A DNA stretch of 64,000 nucleotides from Hymenobacter busanensis (lineage in GTDB: Bacteria; Bacteroidota; Bacteroidia; Cytophagales; Hymenobacteraceae): positions 496,001-560,000 of the forward strand of contig NZ_VTWU01000003.1 of NCBI RefSeq assembly GCF_008727865.1, in the 5' to 3' direction. A program made the translations under genes and the position numbers. This document shows positions 42,176 to 51,036 of the stretch, one piece after another. Positions within the stretch are counted from its first letter, which is position 1. Each line of letters starts with the position of its first letter. Below the pieces are notes generated by a model, which ran no database searches, was not told where the DNA came from, and saw nothing but the letters and a program-made list of their open reading frames with translations.

Positions 42176-43198
42176 ATGCGCTCCACCCTCACCGACGGCC
42201 TCAACTTTCTTTCCAAGCTCACGCCCCTGCGCGCCCTCAACGCCGTGCAGGTAACGGGCTCCTACGTGCTCAGCCGCCTCACCAAAACCTCGCTGGCGTG
42301 GGGGCTGCCGCTGGCCGTGAGCCTGGAGCCGACCACCAGCTGCAACCTGCGCTGCCCCGAGTGCCCCAGCGGCCTGCGCTCCTTCACCCGGCCCACCGGC
42401 ATGCTGCAGGACAGCGTGTTTCAGCGCACCATCGACGAGCTGGCGCCGCGGCTGTGGTACCTCACCTTCTACTTCCAGGGCGAGCCGTACCTGCACCCGC
42501 AGTTTCTGGATATGGTGCAGTATGCCTCAAAGAAGAAGATCTACACTGCCACCAGCACCAACGGCCACTACCTAACCGAGGCCAACGCGAAGAAAACCGT
42601 GGAAAGCGGCCTCGACCGCCTCATCATTTCCCTTGACGGCACCACTCAGGACGTGTACCAGCAGTACCGCGTGGGCGGCCGCCTCGACAAGGTTATCGAG
42701 GGCACCAAGCGCGTCATCAAGCACAAGCGGGAGCTGAAGAGTGCCACGCCGCGGGTGATATTCCAGTTTCTGGTGGTGCGCCCCAACGAGCACCAGATGG
42801 AGGATGCCAAGCGCCTCGCTCAGGAGCTGGGCGTCGACGACGTGTGGTTTAAGACCGCCCAGATTTACGACTACCAGAACGGCAGCCCGCTCATTCCCAC
42901 CATCGACTACTACTCGCGCTACGAGAACAACCAGAACGGCACCTGGAGCATCAAAAACCGCCTGCTCAACCACTGCTGGAAGATGTGGCATTCCTGCGTG
43001 ATTACCTGGGACGGACTGGTGGTACCCTGCTGTTTCGACAAAGACGCCGAGTACCGCCTTGGCGACCTGAAGGGCCAGACCTTTCGCCAGCTCTGGCACG
43101 GTCCCAAATACGCCGGCTTCCGCCGCGCCCTGCTTAAAGGCCGCGACCAGGTGGACATGTGCCGTAACTGCACCGAAGGCACGCGCGTGTGGGGGTGA
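42176..43198 (+). CDS. Radical SAM/SPASM-domain enzyme
   Basis: A 340-residue enzyme from ATG 42176. A non-catalytic N-terminal extension of about 50 residues precedes the radical SAM core. The CxxxCxxC cluster is in TTSCNLRCPECPSG; GEPYLHP, STNGHYL and ISLDGTTQDVYQ are typical core motifs. The C-terminal SPASM-like region has cysteines in HCWKMWHSCVITWDG, VVPCCFDKD and MCRNC, enough for at least one auxiliary cluster. SPASM enzymes often modify peptides, but no small precursor ORF is evident nearby; other SPASM members mature enzymes or act on lipids or sugars. It may be co-transcribed with the VOC gene. Confidence 0.92.
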   Translation: MRSTLTDGLNFLSKLTPLRALNAVQVTGSYVLSRLTKTSLAWGLPLAVSLEPTTSCNLRCPECPSGLRSFTRPTGMLQDSVFQRTIDELAPRLWYLTFYFQGEPYLHPQFLDMVQYASKKKIYTATSTNGHYLTEANAKKTVESGLDRLIISLDGTTQDVYQQYRVGGRLDKVIEGTKRVIKHKRELKSATPRVIFQFLVVRPNEHQMEDAKRLAQELGVDDVWFKTAQIYDYQNGSPLIPTIDYYSRYENNQNGTWSIKNRLLNHCWKMWHSCVITWDGLVVPCCFDKDAEYRLGDLKGQTFRQLWHGPKYAGFRRALLKGRDQVDMCRNCTEGTRVWG

Positions 43199-43238
43199 TT
43201 GTCGCTCCACACAAGCGCAAGATTTCGTCGATACTCAC

Positions 43239-43277
43239 AAAAAACGGGCAGCGCCGATGCGGCGCTGCCCGTTTTTT
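43239..43277. terminator. Bidirectional terminator between radical SAM and M16 genes
   Basis: A perfect 17-bp stem (43239-43255 against 43261-43277) with a 5-nt loop, flanked by an A run on the left and a T run on the right, so it works for both convergent genes. Confidence 0.95.
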
Positions 43278-43300
43278 GTGGGGCTCAAGAAGCAGGCGAA

Positions 43301-46300
43301 TTAGCCGGCGTTCATGCGGTAGGGCGCTTTGCCGTTCTTCTGGCTGTCGTCCTTGTCCTTGCCTTTCTTGGTTTTCACCTTCACCTTCTTGGTGTCTTCG
43401 GTAATCACCGGGGTGGCAGCGGCCGGGGTTACGGCCGCGGCGTCCGGCGCCGACGAGGTAACGGGGTTGCCGTTCAAATCCAGCTCCACCACTTCGTAGC
43501 CCAGCTGCTTCAGTTCCGGCAGGTACTTCTTGTCGCCGGTTACCACGAGGTACATGTTTTCGGCGGGCAGGTACTTCTGCACCGAGGCGGCCACGTCCTG
43601 CTTGGTGAGGCCCTGCAGAATTTCGCTCTGCTTCTTCACGTAGTCGGGCTGCAGGTCATATTCCACCAGGCGGGCCAGGAAGCCGGCTTTCTGCTGGCCG
43701 GTTTCGTACTTCAGCGCGTCGCTCTGGCCGATGGACTGCTTCACGAAGTCCAGCTCGTCGTCTTTGATACCGTTTTTGCGGTATTCCTCGATTTCCTTCA
43801 TGAACTCCTTCACCGAAGCGGCCGTGGCGTCGGCGCGCACGCCGGCCTGGGCCGTGAAGGCGCCGGGGTAGTGCGTGCCCTGGAAGCCCGAGCGGGCACC
43901 GTAGGTGTAGCCCTTGTCTTCGCGCAGGTTCAGGTTGATGCGCGAGTTGAAGGCGCCGCCCAAAATGTAGTTGGCCAGCGTGGCGCGGTAGTACTCACCC
44001 GTGGCGTCGTAGGGCATGCCCAGGTAGCCGATGCGGATTTCCGACTGCGGCGCGGCGTCCTTGTTCACGAAGTACAGGCGCGACTTGTCGGCCTTGGTAA
44101 TGGCCGGGCTGGCGGGCAGCGTCACGGCTTTCTGCTCCCACTTCTGCAGGAAGGCCAGCTTGGGCTCCAGGGCCTTCTGGTCGGCGTCGCTCACCACCAC
44201 CAGGTGGCTGATGTTGGGCGCGTAGCTGTCGTAGTAGAACTTTTTCACGTCGTCGAGCGTGAGGGCGCTGACGGTGCTTTCGGTGCCGCTGGTAGGCGTG
44301 CTCATGATGTCGCCGGGGCCGTAGAGCAGGCGGGCAAACGTCTTGTCGGCAATGACCACGGGCTGCGTGTTCTGGTTGGCAATGCCTTCCAGCGTCTGCT
44401 TCTTGATGCGGTCGAAATCGGCCTGCTCAAACTTGGGGTGCAGCAGGCGCTGGTCGAGCAGGGCCAGGGTCTTGTCGAGGTTCTTGGTCAGGCTTTGCAC
44501 GAAAATCTGCGTGTTTTCGGCGCCCGACGTCACCTGAATCGACGAGCCCAGTTTCTCTAGCTCGGCCGCAAACTGCTCGGCGGTGTACTTCTCGGTGCTC
44601 TCGTTCATGAGCGAGGCCGTGAGCGAGGCAATGCCGGCCTTGTTGGGCATGTTCTGCTCCAGGCGGTGGCCCCCCCGAATGGTGAGCAGCAGCGTGGTGC
44701 TCGGAATTTCGGTGTTCTGGGTGCCAATCACCTTCAAGCGGTTCGCGAGCTGCTGGTTCCAAGTGGGCGGCACGCTCACCACCGGGTTGGTGCCGGCTTT
44801 GGGCTGCTGCGCGCGGTCGAAGGTGTCGGTGGGCTTCACGTACTTCAGGCCGGCGTACTCGTCCTTGGGCGCCTTGAAGCCGTCCTTCGAAATCGTGTAG
44901 TTGTCGGCGCGGGCTACCAGGTTGGGCGTGGCCTTGGGCACCACGCTCAGCACCACGGCCTTCTTGCCTTTGATGTACTGATTGTATACGCGCACCACGT
45001 CGGCCTTCGTCAGGGCCTGAATGCGCTTGAGCTCCAGCGGCAGGCGGTTGGCGTTGCCGCCGATGGTCTGGTACTGGGCCAACTGGCTCACCTTGCCGCT
45101 CACGCTGCTCAGCGAGTTTACCAAGTCGGCTTCCACCGAGGCTTTGTAGCGGGCCACGGCTTCGTCGGTAATGGCGGCGGGCACGGCGGCAATGCTCTTG
45201 CGCACCTGCACTTCGAGGCTGTCGAGGCCTTTGCCGGGGTAGGCCAGCGCCACGATGGTGAATTCACCGGCCAGCTCCGTGGTGGGGTGGCCCGCATTGG
45301 CCTGCACGGCTTTCTGCTTCTTCACCAAGTTCTGGTACATGGGAGAGTCGCGCGAGCCGCCCAGGATTTCGGCCAGGGCGTCGAGCGGCGTCTCGTCGGG
45401 GTGGTAGTTGGGCACCGTCGGAAACACCATGCGCAGCATCGGGAAGCGCACGTTGTCGGTGTAGCTCACGTAGCGGTCCTGCGTCAGCACGGGCGCGGGC
45501 AGCTTCATGTTCTGCACCGCCGGGCCGCGCTGAATCGAGCCGAAGTATTTCTCTGCCAGCTTCACCACCTCGGCCGTGTTCACGTCGCCGCCCACGGTGA
45601 GGGTGGCGTTGTTCGGGCCGTACCAGCGCAGGAAGAAGTTCTTCAGGTCGTTTACGTCGGAGCGGTCCAGGTCTTCGAGGTACCCGATGGTCATCCAGGA
45701 GTAGGGGTGGCCGTAGGGGTACAGGTTCTTCGACACCATTTCGCTGGCCAGGCCGTAGGGGCGGTTGTCGTAGTTCTGGCCCCGCTCGTTCTTCACGGTC
45801 GAGCGTTGGTTCTCAAACTTCTTCTGCGTCACGGCGTCGAGCAGGAAGCCCATGCGGTCGGCTTCCAGCCACATGGCCGTTTCGAGCTGGTTATTGGGCA
45901 GCGTCTCGAAGTAGTTGGTCCGGTCGCGGTTGGTTGAGCCGTTGAGCGTGCCCCCGGCCGCCGATACCGTCTTGAAGTGCTGTTCGTCGGCCACGTGGTC
46001 GGAGCCCTGGAACATCATGTGCTCGAAGAAGTGGGCAAAGCCCGACTTGCCGATGGTTTCGCGGGCCGAACCCACGTGGTAGGTCACGTCGACGTGGGCA
46101 ATGGGGTCGGAGTGGTCCTCGGTCACGATAACCGTGAGGCCGTTGGGCAGCACGTATTTCTCGTAGGGAATCACCAGCTCGGAGCCTTTGCGCGTCACTT
46201 TCTCGACGAGCTTGGCCCCGCCGGTGGTAGCGGCCGTGCTGGTTTTGGCTTTGGCCTGCGCCAGGGCTGCCGCGGGGGCCCCCATCGAGAGGGTAGCGCC

Positions 46301-46333
46301 CAGGCCCAGCATCAACAGTTGATTACGGGTCAT
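43301..46333 (-). CDS. M16-family zinc metallopeptidase with two pitrilysin halves
   Basis: A 1010-residue secreted protein from ATG 46333 (MTRNQLLML), signal peptide ending AAALAQ. The N-terminal M16 unit carries the inverted zinc motif HxxEH in FAHFFEHMMFQGS and the downstream Glu ligand near KNERGQNYDNRPYG. The second unit (from about residue 530) keeps the fold (RGGHRLEQNMPNKAGIASLTA, GGAFNSRINLNLREDKGYTYG) but lacks HxxEH; the R/Y substrate-binding motif is present. This two-half arrangement is usual for periplasmic M16 proteases that degrade peptides in a closed chamber. A lysine-rich tail (VKVKTKKGKDKDD) closes the protein, an odd addition. Probably periplasmic. Confidence 0.93.
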   Translation of the reverse strand: MTRNQLLMLGLGATLSMGAPAAALAQAKAKTSTAATTGGAKLVEKVTRKGSELVIPYEKYVLPNGLTVIVTEDHSDPIAHVDVTYHVGSARETIGKSGFAHFFEHMMFQGSDHVADEQHFKTVSAAGGTLNGSTNRDRTNYFETLPNNQLETAMWLEADRMGFLLDAVTQKKFENQRSTVKNERGQNYDNRPYGLASEMVSKNLYPYGHPYSWMTIGYLEDLDRSDVNDLKNFFLRWYGPNNATLTVGGDVNTAEVVKLAEKYFGSIQRGPAVQNMKLPAPVLTQDRYVSYTDNVRFPMLRMVFPTVPNYHPDETPLDALAEILGGSRDSPMYQNLVKKQKAVQANAGHPTTELAGEFTIVALAYPGKGLDSLEVQVRKSIAAVPAAITDEAVARYKASVEADLVNSLSSVSGKVSQLAQYQTIGGNANRLPLELKRIQALTKADVVRVYNQYIKGKKAVVLSVVPKATPNLVARADNYTISKDGFKAPKDEYAGLKYVKPTDTFDRAQQPKAGTNPVVSVPPTWNQQLANRLKVIGTQNTEIPSTTLLLTIRGGHRLEQNMPNKAGIASLTASLMNESTEKYTAEQFAAELEKLGSSIQVTSGAENTQIFVQSLTKNLDKTLALLDQRLLHPKFEQADFDRIKKQTLEGIANQNTQPVVIADKTFARLLYGPGDIMSTPTSGTESTVSALTLDDVKKFYYDSYAPNISHLVVVSDADQKALEPKLAFLQKWEQKAVTLPASPAITKADKSRLYFVNKDAAPQSEIRIGYLGMPYDATGEYYRATLANYILGGAFNSRINLNLREDKGYTYGARSGFQGTHYPGAFTAQAGVRADATAASVKEFMKEIEEYRKNGIKDDELDFVKQSIGQSDALKYETGQQKAGFLARLVEYDLQPDYVKKQSEILQGLTKQDVAASVQKYLPAENMYLVVTGDKKYLPELKQLGYEVVELDLNGNPVTSSAPDAAAVTPAAATPVITEDTKKVKVKTKKGKDKDDSQKNGKAPYRMNAG

Positions 46334-46714
46334 ACAGGAAAAAAAGGGAAGAATGAGGAATGCGAAGTAAGCACCAAAACCGCTGCCACGGGCCAAACGG
46401 CGTAAGCACCTGATTTTGTTCGCGCGAAGGACGCGGCGGCCCGCGCAGGGTTGCGCGATTGGCCTGGCTAAAGATAGATAGGCCAGCTTATCCGCGGCAA
46501 AAGTTCAGCTGTCCGGTAGCCCAGGGCCAGAATGTGTTGACAAGCGAACCGACTGGCAGATTTTATCAAGGCATCCTAAGAACTTAACATTATGCCAGTC
46601 GCGGCCCGTGTTTATCTTTAGGGTGCTGCAGGCGTACACTCGGTTTTTAAGTACTGCGGCCCACCTTTCGGCACACGCCGGATCCATCTGTCCTCCTTTT
46701 TTGGCTCAAGCGGT
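46334..46714. other. Divergent intergenic region between the M16 and M43-like protease genes
   Basis: About 380 bp with no credible gene. It must hold promoters for both genes. TTTATCTTTAGGG at about 46609-46621 resembles a rightward TAnnTTTG box with one change. A 60-codon frame on the minus strand at 46505-46687 shows no features of a protein. Confidence 0.5.
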
Positions 46715-48655
46715 ATGCGCGCTTTTCGTTGGTTGTCGTTGATTTTAGTGCTTTCGGTTATGGCCCAAGTGGGGCGCGGCCAAGCGGCATTGCCCACCCT
46801 ATTGCCGTGCGGAACAGCGTCGCCTACAGCAGCGCATCTGCAAGAGCTGCGCCAGCGGGTGTTGCCCTTCGAACAGCAGCGCCAAGGCGCGCGGCCGTCG
46901 GCTGTTATTACCTACGTGCCCATTAAAATCCACGTCATCAGGCGTTCCGATGGTACCGGCGGCCTCGATGAAATGCAGATATATAAAGGGCTGGCCGCCA
47001 CTAACGAGCAGTTTGTGCTGGCCAACATGCAATTCTACGTGGCAGGTCAGCTTAACTACATCAATAATACCGCCTACTACGATTTCGACTCGCAGAACGA
47101 ACCAGCACTTAGCCAGGTGCATGATGTGCCCGGCGTGCTGAACATCTATTTTGTGAAGACAGCCACGTTGCGCGGCGGTGCTGTAGGAGGCTACGCTTCT
47201 AGCCAGGGACGCATGTTTATCATTTATTCCCACGCCAATCTGGACCGGACTTTTTCGCACGAATTGGGTCACAACTTCGGCCTTATCCACACCTTTGACG
47301 CCAGCAACAGTCCCAATATTGCCGAACGGGAGCTAGTTGCCCGCACCAATTGTGCCACCACCGGCGACTGGGTGTGCGATACGCCCGCCGACCCATCGGA
47401 ACGGCCCGGAGCCTCTTACTACGAATGTGAGTACACTGGCACCATCACCGATGCGCAGGGCAACTCGTACTCGCCGCCTGTGCGAAATGCCATGGCGTTC
47501 AACTTCTGCGGCAACCAGTTCACGCCCGGCCAGCTCGCCCGCATGGACTCCTGGCGGCAGCTGAACTGGAACAACTTGGCGTGGTCGGGCAGCCAGGCCG
47601 CGGCGCCCAGCGCATTGGGTATATCCGTCGTATCGGTGGGCGCGGCCCAGTTCCAGCAGGTGCGCTTGCAGTGGCAAGACAACGCCACCGACGAGTTGGG
47701 CTATTTCATTGAGCGCGCAACACCGGGCAACGAATTTGCGGCTGTGGGCGTGGTGGGGGCCAACCAGACCACGTTTGTCGATGCTGGGGCGCCCGCCCGC
47801 CAACCACTGTTTTATCGCGTCAAGCCTATCAACGCCGTAGCTGGGTTCAGCAACATCACGAGCATCTTTAGCGGCTTGTCGTATGCCCTGCCGCTGTACG
47901 TCAACAAAGACTGCACGCCGGGCAGCACGTACTACCAAGACGCCGACTACCTGGAGGAAGTGCGCCTCAGCCAAGGAAGCACTCCGCTGATAACCAGCCT
48001 GAATATTCCGTGCGGGCCGTACAATGCCTTTGCCAGTAGCATTGTGCCGCTGACGGCCGGCACCAGCTACACGGTCAGCTGCAAAGCCAAAATTCAGAAT
48101 AACGCCTACTACAACCAGCAATACGTGGGCATATGGATTGACTTCAACCGCGACGGAGTGTTCGACGACGGCAGCGAACGGGTAGTGCGGATGCTCAGCG
48201 CGACGCCTGCTGCCACGCTGCCGGTCACCCAAACCTTCTTGTTAACCATCCCGGCCGGCGTGTCAAACGGCGTAACGCGCATGCGCATCCGCTCGTTGCG
48301 CCGCGATGCCGACGGCAACGTGTGGGACGCTGCCGCTCGGGCGTGGGGCGGGGCCGTCGAAGACTACGCGGTGCAAATTCAGGGCGGGGTGAGTGCCACG
48401 GCCGGCGCGGCCGCGCCGGCCGCGCTACAGGTGTATCCCAACCCAGCCAGCCGCCGCTTGCGGGTGGAGCTTGCCAACGGAAAAACGTGGCAGCACGTTG
48501 TCGCTCGCAACCTGCAAGGCCAAGTGATGGAACAGTGGCTGCCAGCAAAGCAAGCGCCCGAAGGCCTCGATGTGGAGAAGCTACCCGCCGGTGTGTACGT
48601 GCTGGAAGTACACACCCCGCAAGGCATGGCCTATCGACGTTTTGTGAAACAATAA
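46715..48655 (+). CDS. T9SS-secreted M43-like zinc metalloprotease with GEVED domain
   Basis: A 646-residue protein. Signal peptide ends VGRGQ. After a propeptide, the catalytic domain (about 65-285) has HExxHxxGxxH in SHELGHNFGLIHTF and a Met-turn in RNAMAFNFC, the metzincin pattern of M43/pappalysin-like or reprolysin-like proteases; six cysteines suggest disulfides. A fibronectin-III-like segment (VRLQWQDNATDELGYFIERA) is followed by a GEVED domain (YVGIWIDFNRDGVFDDGSE) and a C-terminal type A T9SS sorting domain (LQVYPNPASRRLRVELA). It should be secreted across the outer membrane and digest proteins or peptides outside the cell. The gene is monocistronic and ends in a strong hairpin. Confidence 0.92.
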   Translation: MRAFRWLSLILVLSVMAQVGRGQAALPTLLPCGTASPTAAHLQELRQRVLPFEQQRQGARPSAVITYVPIKIHVIRRSDGTGGLDEMQIYKGLAATNEQFVLANMQFYVAGQLNYINNTAYYDFDSQNEPALSQVHDVPGVLNIYFVKTATLRGGAVGGYASSQGRMFIIYSHANLDRTFSHELGHNFGLIHTFDASNSPNIAERELVARTNCATTGDWVCDTPADPSERPGASYYECEYTGTITDAQGNSYSPPVRNAMAFNFCGNQFTPGQLARMDSWRQLNWNNLAWSGSQAAAPSALGISVVSVGAAQFQQVRLQWQDNATDELGYFIERATPGNEFAAVGVVGANQTTFVDAGAPARQPLFYRVKPINAVAGFSNITSIFSGLSYALPLYVNKDCTPGSTYYQDADYLEEVRLSQGSTPLITSLNIPCGPYNAFASSIVPLTAGTSYTVSCKAKIQNNAYYNQQYVGIWIDFNRDGVFDDGSERVVRMLSATPAATLPVTQTFLLTIPAGVSNGVTRMRIRSLRRDADGNVWDAAARAWGGAVEDYAVQIQGGVSATAGAAAPAALQVYPNPASRRLRVELANGKTWQHVVARNLQGQVMEQWLPAKQAPEGLDVEKLPAGVYVLEVHTPQGMAYRRFVKQ

Positions 48656-48665
48656 GAGGGCGAAA

Positions 48666-48716
48666 CACGCAGAGGCCCCGGTATTTCTTTCTCATAAATA
48701 CCGGGGCCTCTGCGTG
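48666..48716. terminator. 21-bp perfect hairpin between convergent genes
   Basis: Arms 48666-48686 (CACGCAGAGGCCCCGG onward) and 48696-48716 are perfectly complementary with a 9-nt loop; it separates the M43-like protease and GH43 genes. Confidence 0.88.
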
Positions 48717-48730
48717 CTCCGTACGGCTTT

Positions 48731-50311
48731 CTACCGCTGGTTGCGTAGCGCAAAGTGGTTGAACGCCACGCTAGTCGATTCGTCGCCGTAGGCAATCAGG
48801 CCCAGGCGGATGCCCCGGTCCCAGGGCGGCAGGTAGGTGCCGTTGATGGCGAAGCTGTCGAGGGGCATGGGCTGCCAGGTGGCACCGTCGGTGCTGTAGG
48901 CAAAGCGGTAGCGCTGCCCACCCCAAGCCTCAATGCGCAGCGTGAGCGTGTCGCAGCCTTCCAGCCACACCTGCGTTACCACGTTGCGCTTGCCCGATTT
49001 CACGTGCCAGAGTTGCAGCACCCCGTCGCCGGCCACCAAGGCTAGGGCGTTGTACGGGTCGCCGATGGCCCCGATGCCGCCGAAGGTGCCCGGGGGCAGC
49101 GCCGCAAAATCGATGGTGGTGGCGGCTTTGTAGGTGGCGGCGTAGGTGCGCCGGGCCACAATGCTACCCAGGCGCTGGGCGCTGGCCGTGAGGTGCAACT
49201 GCTCGTTGCGCAGCTCGGTTTCGGGCTTGTGGCCCACGGGCCAGAGCCAGTTCAGATCCAGCTCGGGGCCGCCGAAGTGTTCGTCCACGTTCAGCGTGGT
49301 TACGTCGGTCAGGGCCTCGGCTTGCGGGCTGTTGTTCTCAAACTCGGGCCAGCCTTCGGCGTTCCAGCGGAACTCGCTCAAGATACCCTGCCGGCCCACA
49401 AACTCGTGGCTGTTCACGTGGTAGGCGTGGTGGAGCAGGAACCAGCGGCCGTCTTTCTCGGCTACGGTGCCGTGGCCGGGACACTTCCAAGTGGCGTTGT
49501 CGGTCAGGATGGGATTTTGCGGGCACTTCTCCCACGGCCCCATCAGGCTGCGGGCGCGGGCCACGCCGCCGGCGTAGGTGCAGTACTTGCCGCAGCACGC
49601 ATTGCCGGCGTAGAACATGTAGAAGTAGTCGAGGTGACGCACAATGGCCGAGCCTTCGACCAGCGTACCTTCCCACGGCGCGTCGTTGCGGAACAGTTCC
49701 ACGCGCTTGCCAGTCAGCTTCAGCGTTTTTTCGTTGATGCGCTGGGCCCAGATGGGCGTTTCCTCGCCGCGGCTGTTGCCGTCGTTTTTCCACACGAGGT
49801 GCAGCACGCCATGCTCGTCGCGGATGGGGAAGCCGTCAATGGAACCAGCCTGTTCGCCCACCAGCGGGCCGTGGTCGGTATAGGGACCTTCGGGGCGGTC
49901 GGCCGAGGCCACGGCCACGCTTAGCACGCCGCCTTTCTTGCGGGCGGTGTAGTAGACGTAGGTTTTGCCGTTTTCGTGGAAGATTTCCGGCGCCCAGAAG
50001 TTGGAGTCGCACCACGCAGGCAGGCGGTCGGGAAACACGTGGCTCACCAGCTCCCAGTTCACCAAATCGTGCGACTTGAAGAGCGGGAACACGGCGCCCC
50101 ACTCGGCCGACGTGGCACTAGCCCAGTACACGCCGTCGATGCAGGCAATGGTGGGGTCGGGAAAGTCGCCGGGCAGCACCAGCCGGTCGTAGCGCAGGGG
50201 CGCGGGAGCAAGGGGCGCGGCCGGAGCGGCGCTGGGCGTGGTCGTTTCGGGGGCGTTGAAAATCAACGCGTCATCCGAAGCCAAGGCTCCTGATTGCAGA
50301 TCGAAAGACAA
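48731..50311 (-). CDS. GH43-family glycoside hydrolase, probably cytoplasmic
   Basis: A 526-residue protein. The five-bladed propeller of GH43 is indicated by LVLPGDFPDPTIACIDGVYW (catalytic base Asp), NFWAPEIFHENGKTYVYYTA, SIDGFPIRDEHG (pKa-modulating Asp) and LVEGSAIVRHLDYFYMFYAG (catalytic acid Glu). A C-terminal beta-sandwich (LNWLWPVGHKPET onward) follows, as in xylosidase/arabinofuranosidase members. Likely substrate is arabinose- or xylose-containing oligosaccharide. The only in-frame start near the N-terminus is TTG at 50309-50311, and no signal peptide is visible, so either it is cytoplasmic or the true start has been disrupted. No other plant-polysaccharide genes are nearby. Confidence 0.88.
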   Translation of the reverse strand: MSFDLQSGALASDDALIFNAPETTTPSAAPAAPLAPAPLRYDRLVLPGDFPDPTIACIDGVYWASATSAEWGAVFPLFKSHDLVNWELVSHVFPDRLPAWCDSNFWAPEIFHENGKTYVYYTARKKGGVLSVAVASADRPEGPYTDHGPLVGEQAGSIDGFPIRDEHGVLHLVWKNDGNSRGEETPIWAQRINEKTLKLTGKRVELFRNDAPWEGTLVEGSAIVRHLDYFYMFYAGNACCGKYCTYAGGVARARSLMGPWEKCPQNPILTDNATWKCPGHGTVAEKDGRWFLLHHAYHVNSHEFVGRQGILSEFRWNAEGWPEFENNSPQAEALTDVTTLNVDEHFGGPELDLNWLWPVGHKPETELRNEQLHLTASAQRLGSIVARRTYAATYKAATTIDFAALPPGTFGGIGAIGDPYNALALVAGDGVLQLWHVKSGKRNVVTQVWLEGCDTLTLRIEAWGGQRYRFAYSTDGATWQPMPLDSFAINGTYLPPWDRGIRLGLIAYGDESTSVAFNHFALRNQR

Positions 50312-51036
50312 AGCGGAAGGGAAGTGGCGTGGTGGGGAAAAGGAAACTCCTCGAATCGAAGGCGGCGGCAGCCGATCAGATACTGGGCTTGAACCGAGCC
50401 AAAAAACACAAATCCTGCGCCGGAAAACGGCTCAAAATTGCGCTCCGGCAGGAAAATACAGGCTTTAGCAAGGTATTTTCCGGATCAAGACCAAGGGGGT
50501 GTCGGCAAACACGGCGGCAACGAGGGGAGAAGGAAGTGAAAGCGGCGTCTATGATTTTTAAAAATACACAACCTGTTCGATTACCGGATGCACAACTGGA
50601 TTTTTTTGTGCGCAGAGCGGCAGCGGAGCAGCGGCTTTTCAAGCGGAGGCATGGTGCCTGCTGGGCTGGGCAAACAAGGCGTGAAGGCGTTCTGGAAGTA
50701 CTGCATTGGGGCAGCTGCATGTTTGGCGCAGCAGAATATGGGCACAGACACCCAGGCTACCCCAAATGGTTCATCAGGCTAACTTGTGTTTTAGGTGTAC
50801 CGACTGGTTTCTGGTAATTCCCCGAAAAAGTGAGGTAAGTATGGTTTAAAGTCAAAAATATCTGATTGCGCTTGATATATGTCGGCTGCCCGCTCGGCCT
50901 GGTGAAGCTGCAACAAGCCGGTTAGCCCGGCGCGGTAGCAACTGCCCGGGTACTAATGCAACGCGTTAACCCGGTTTTGCCGTTGTAGGGGGATGCCCGA
51001 TGTTTACATCTTGGTTTCCTTCTTACCGCTGCGCCT
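50312..51036. other. Long divergent intergenic region between GH43 and galK
   Basis: About 725 bp with lower GC than its surroundings, especially near 50545-50610 and 50815-50880. Open frames of up to 162 codons exist (for example 50329-50817) but have unnatural composition and no recognisable features. I see no tRNA. It presumably carries control sites for both genes; no clear operator palindrome stands out. Confidence 0.5.

Noticed and set aside
50329-50817. Plus-strand frame of 162 codons between GH43 and galK
   Set aside because: GTG start, Arg/Lys/Cys-biased composition, no domain, and no homology I recognise; treated as intergenic.
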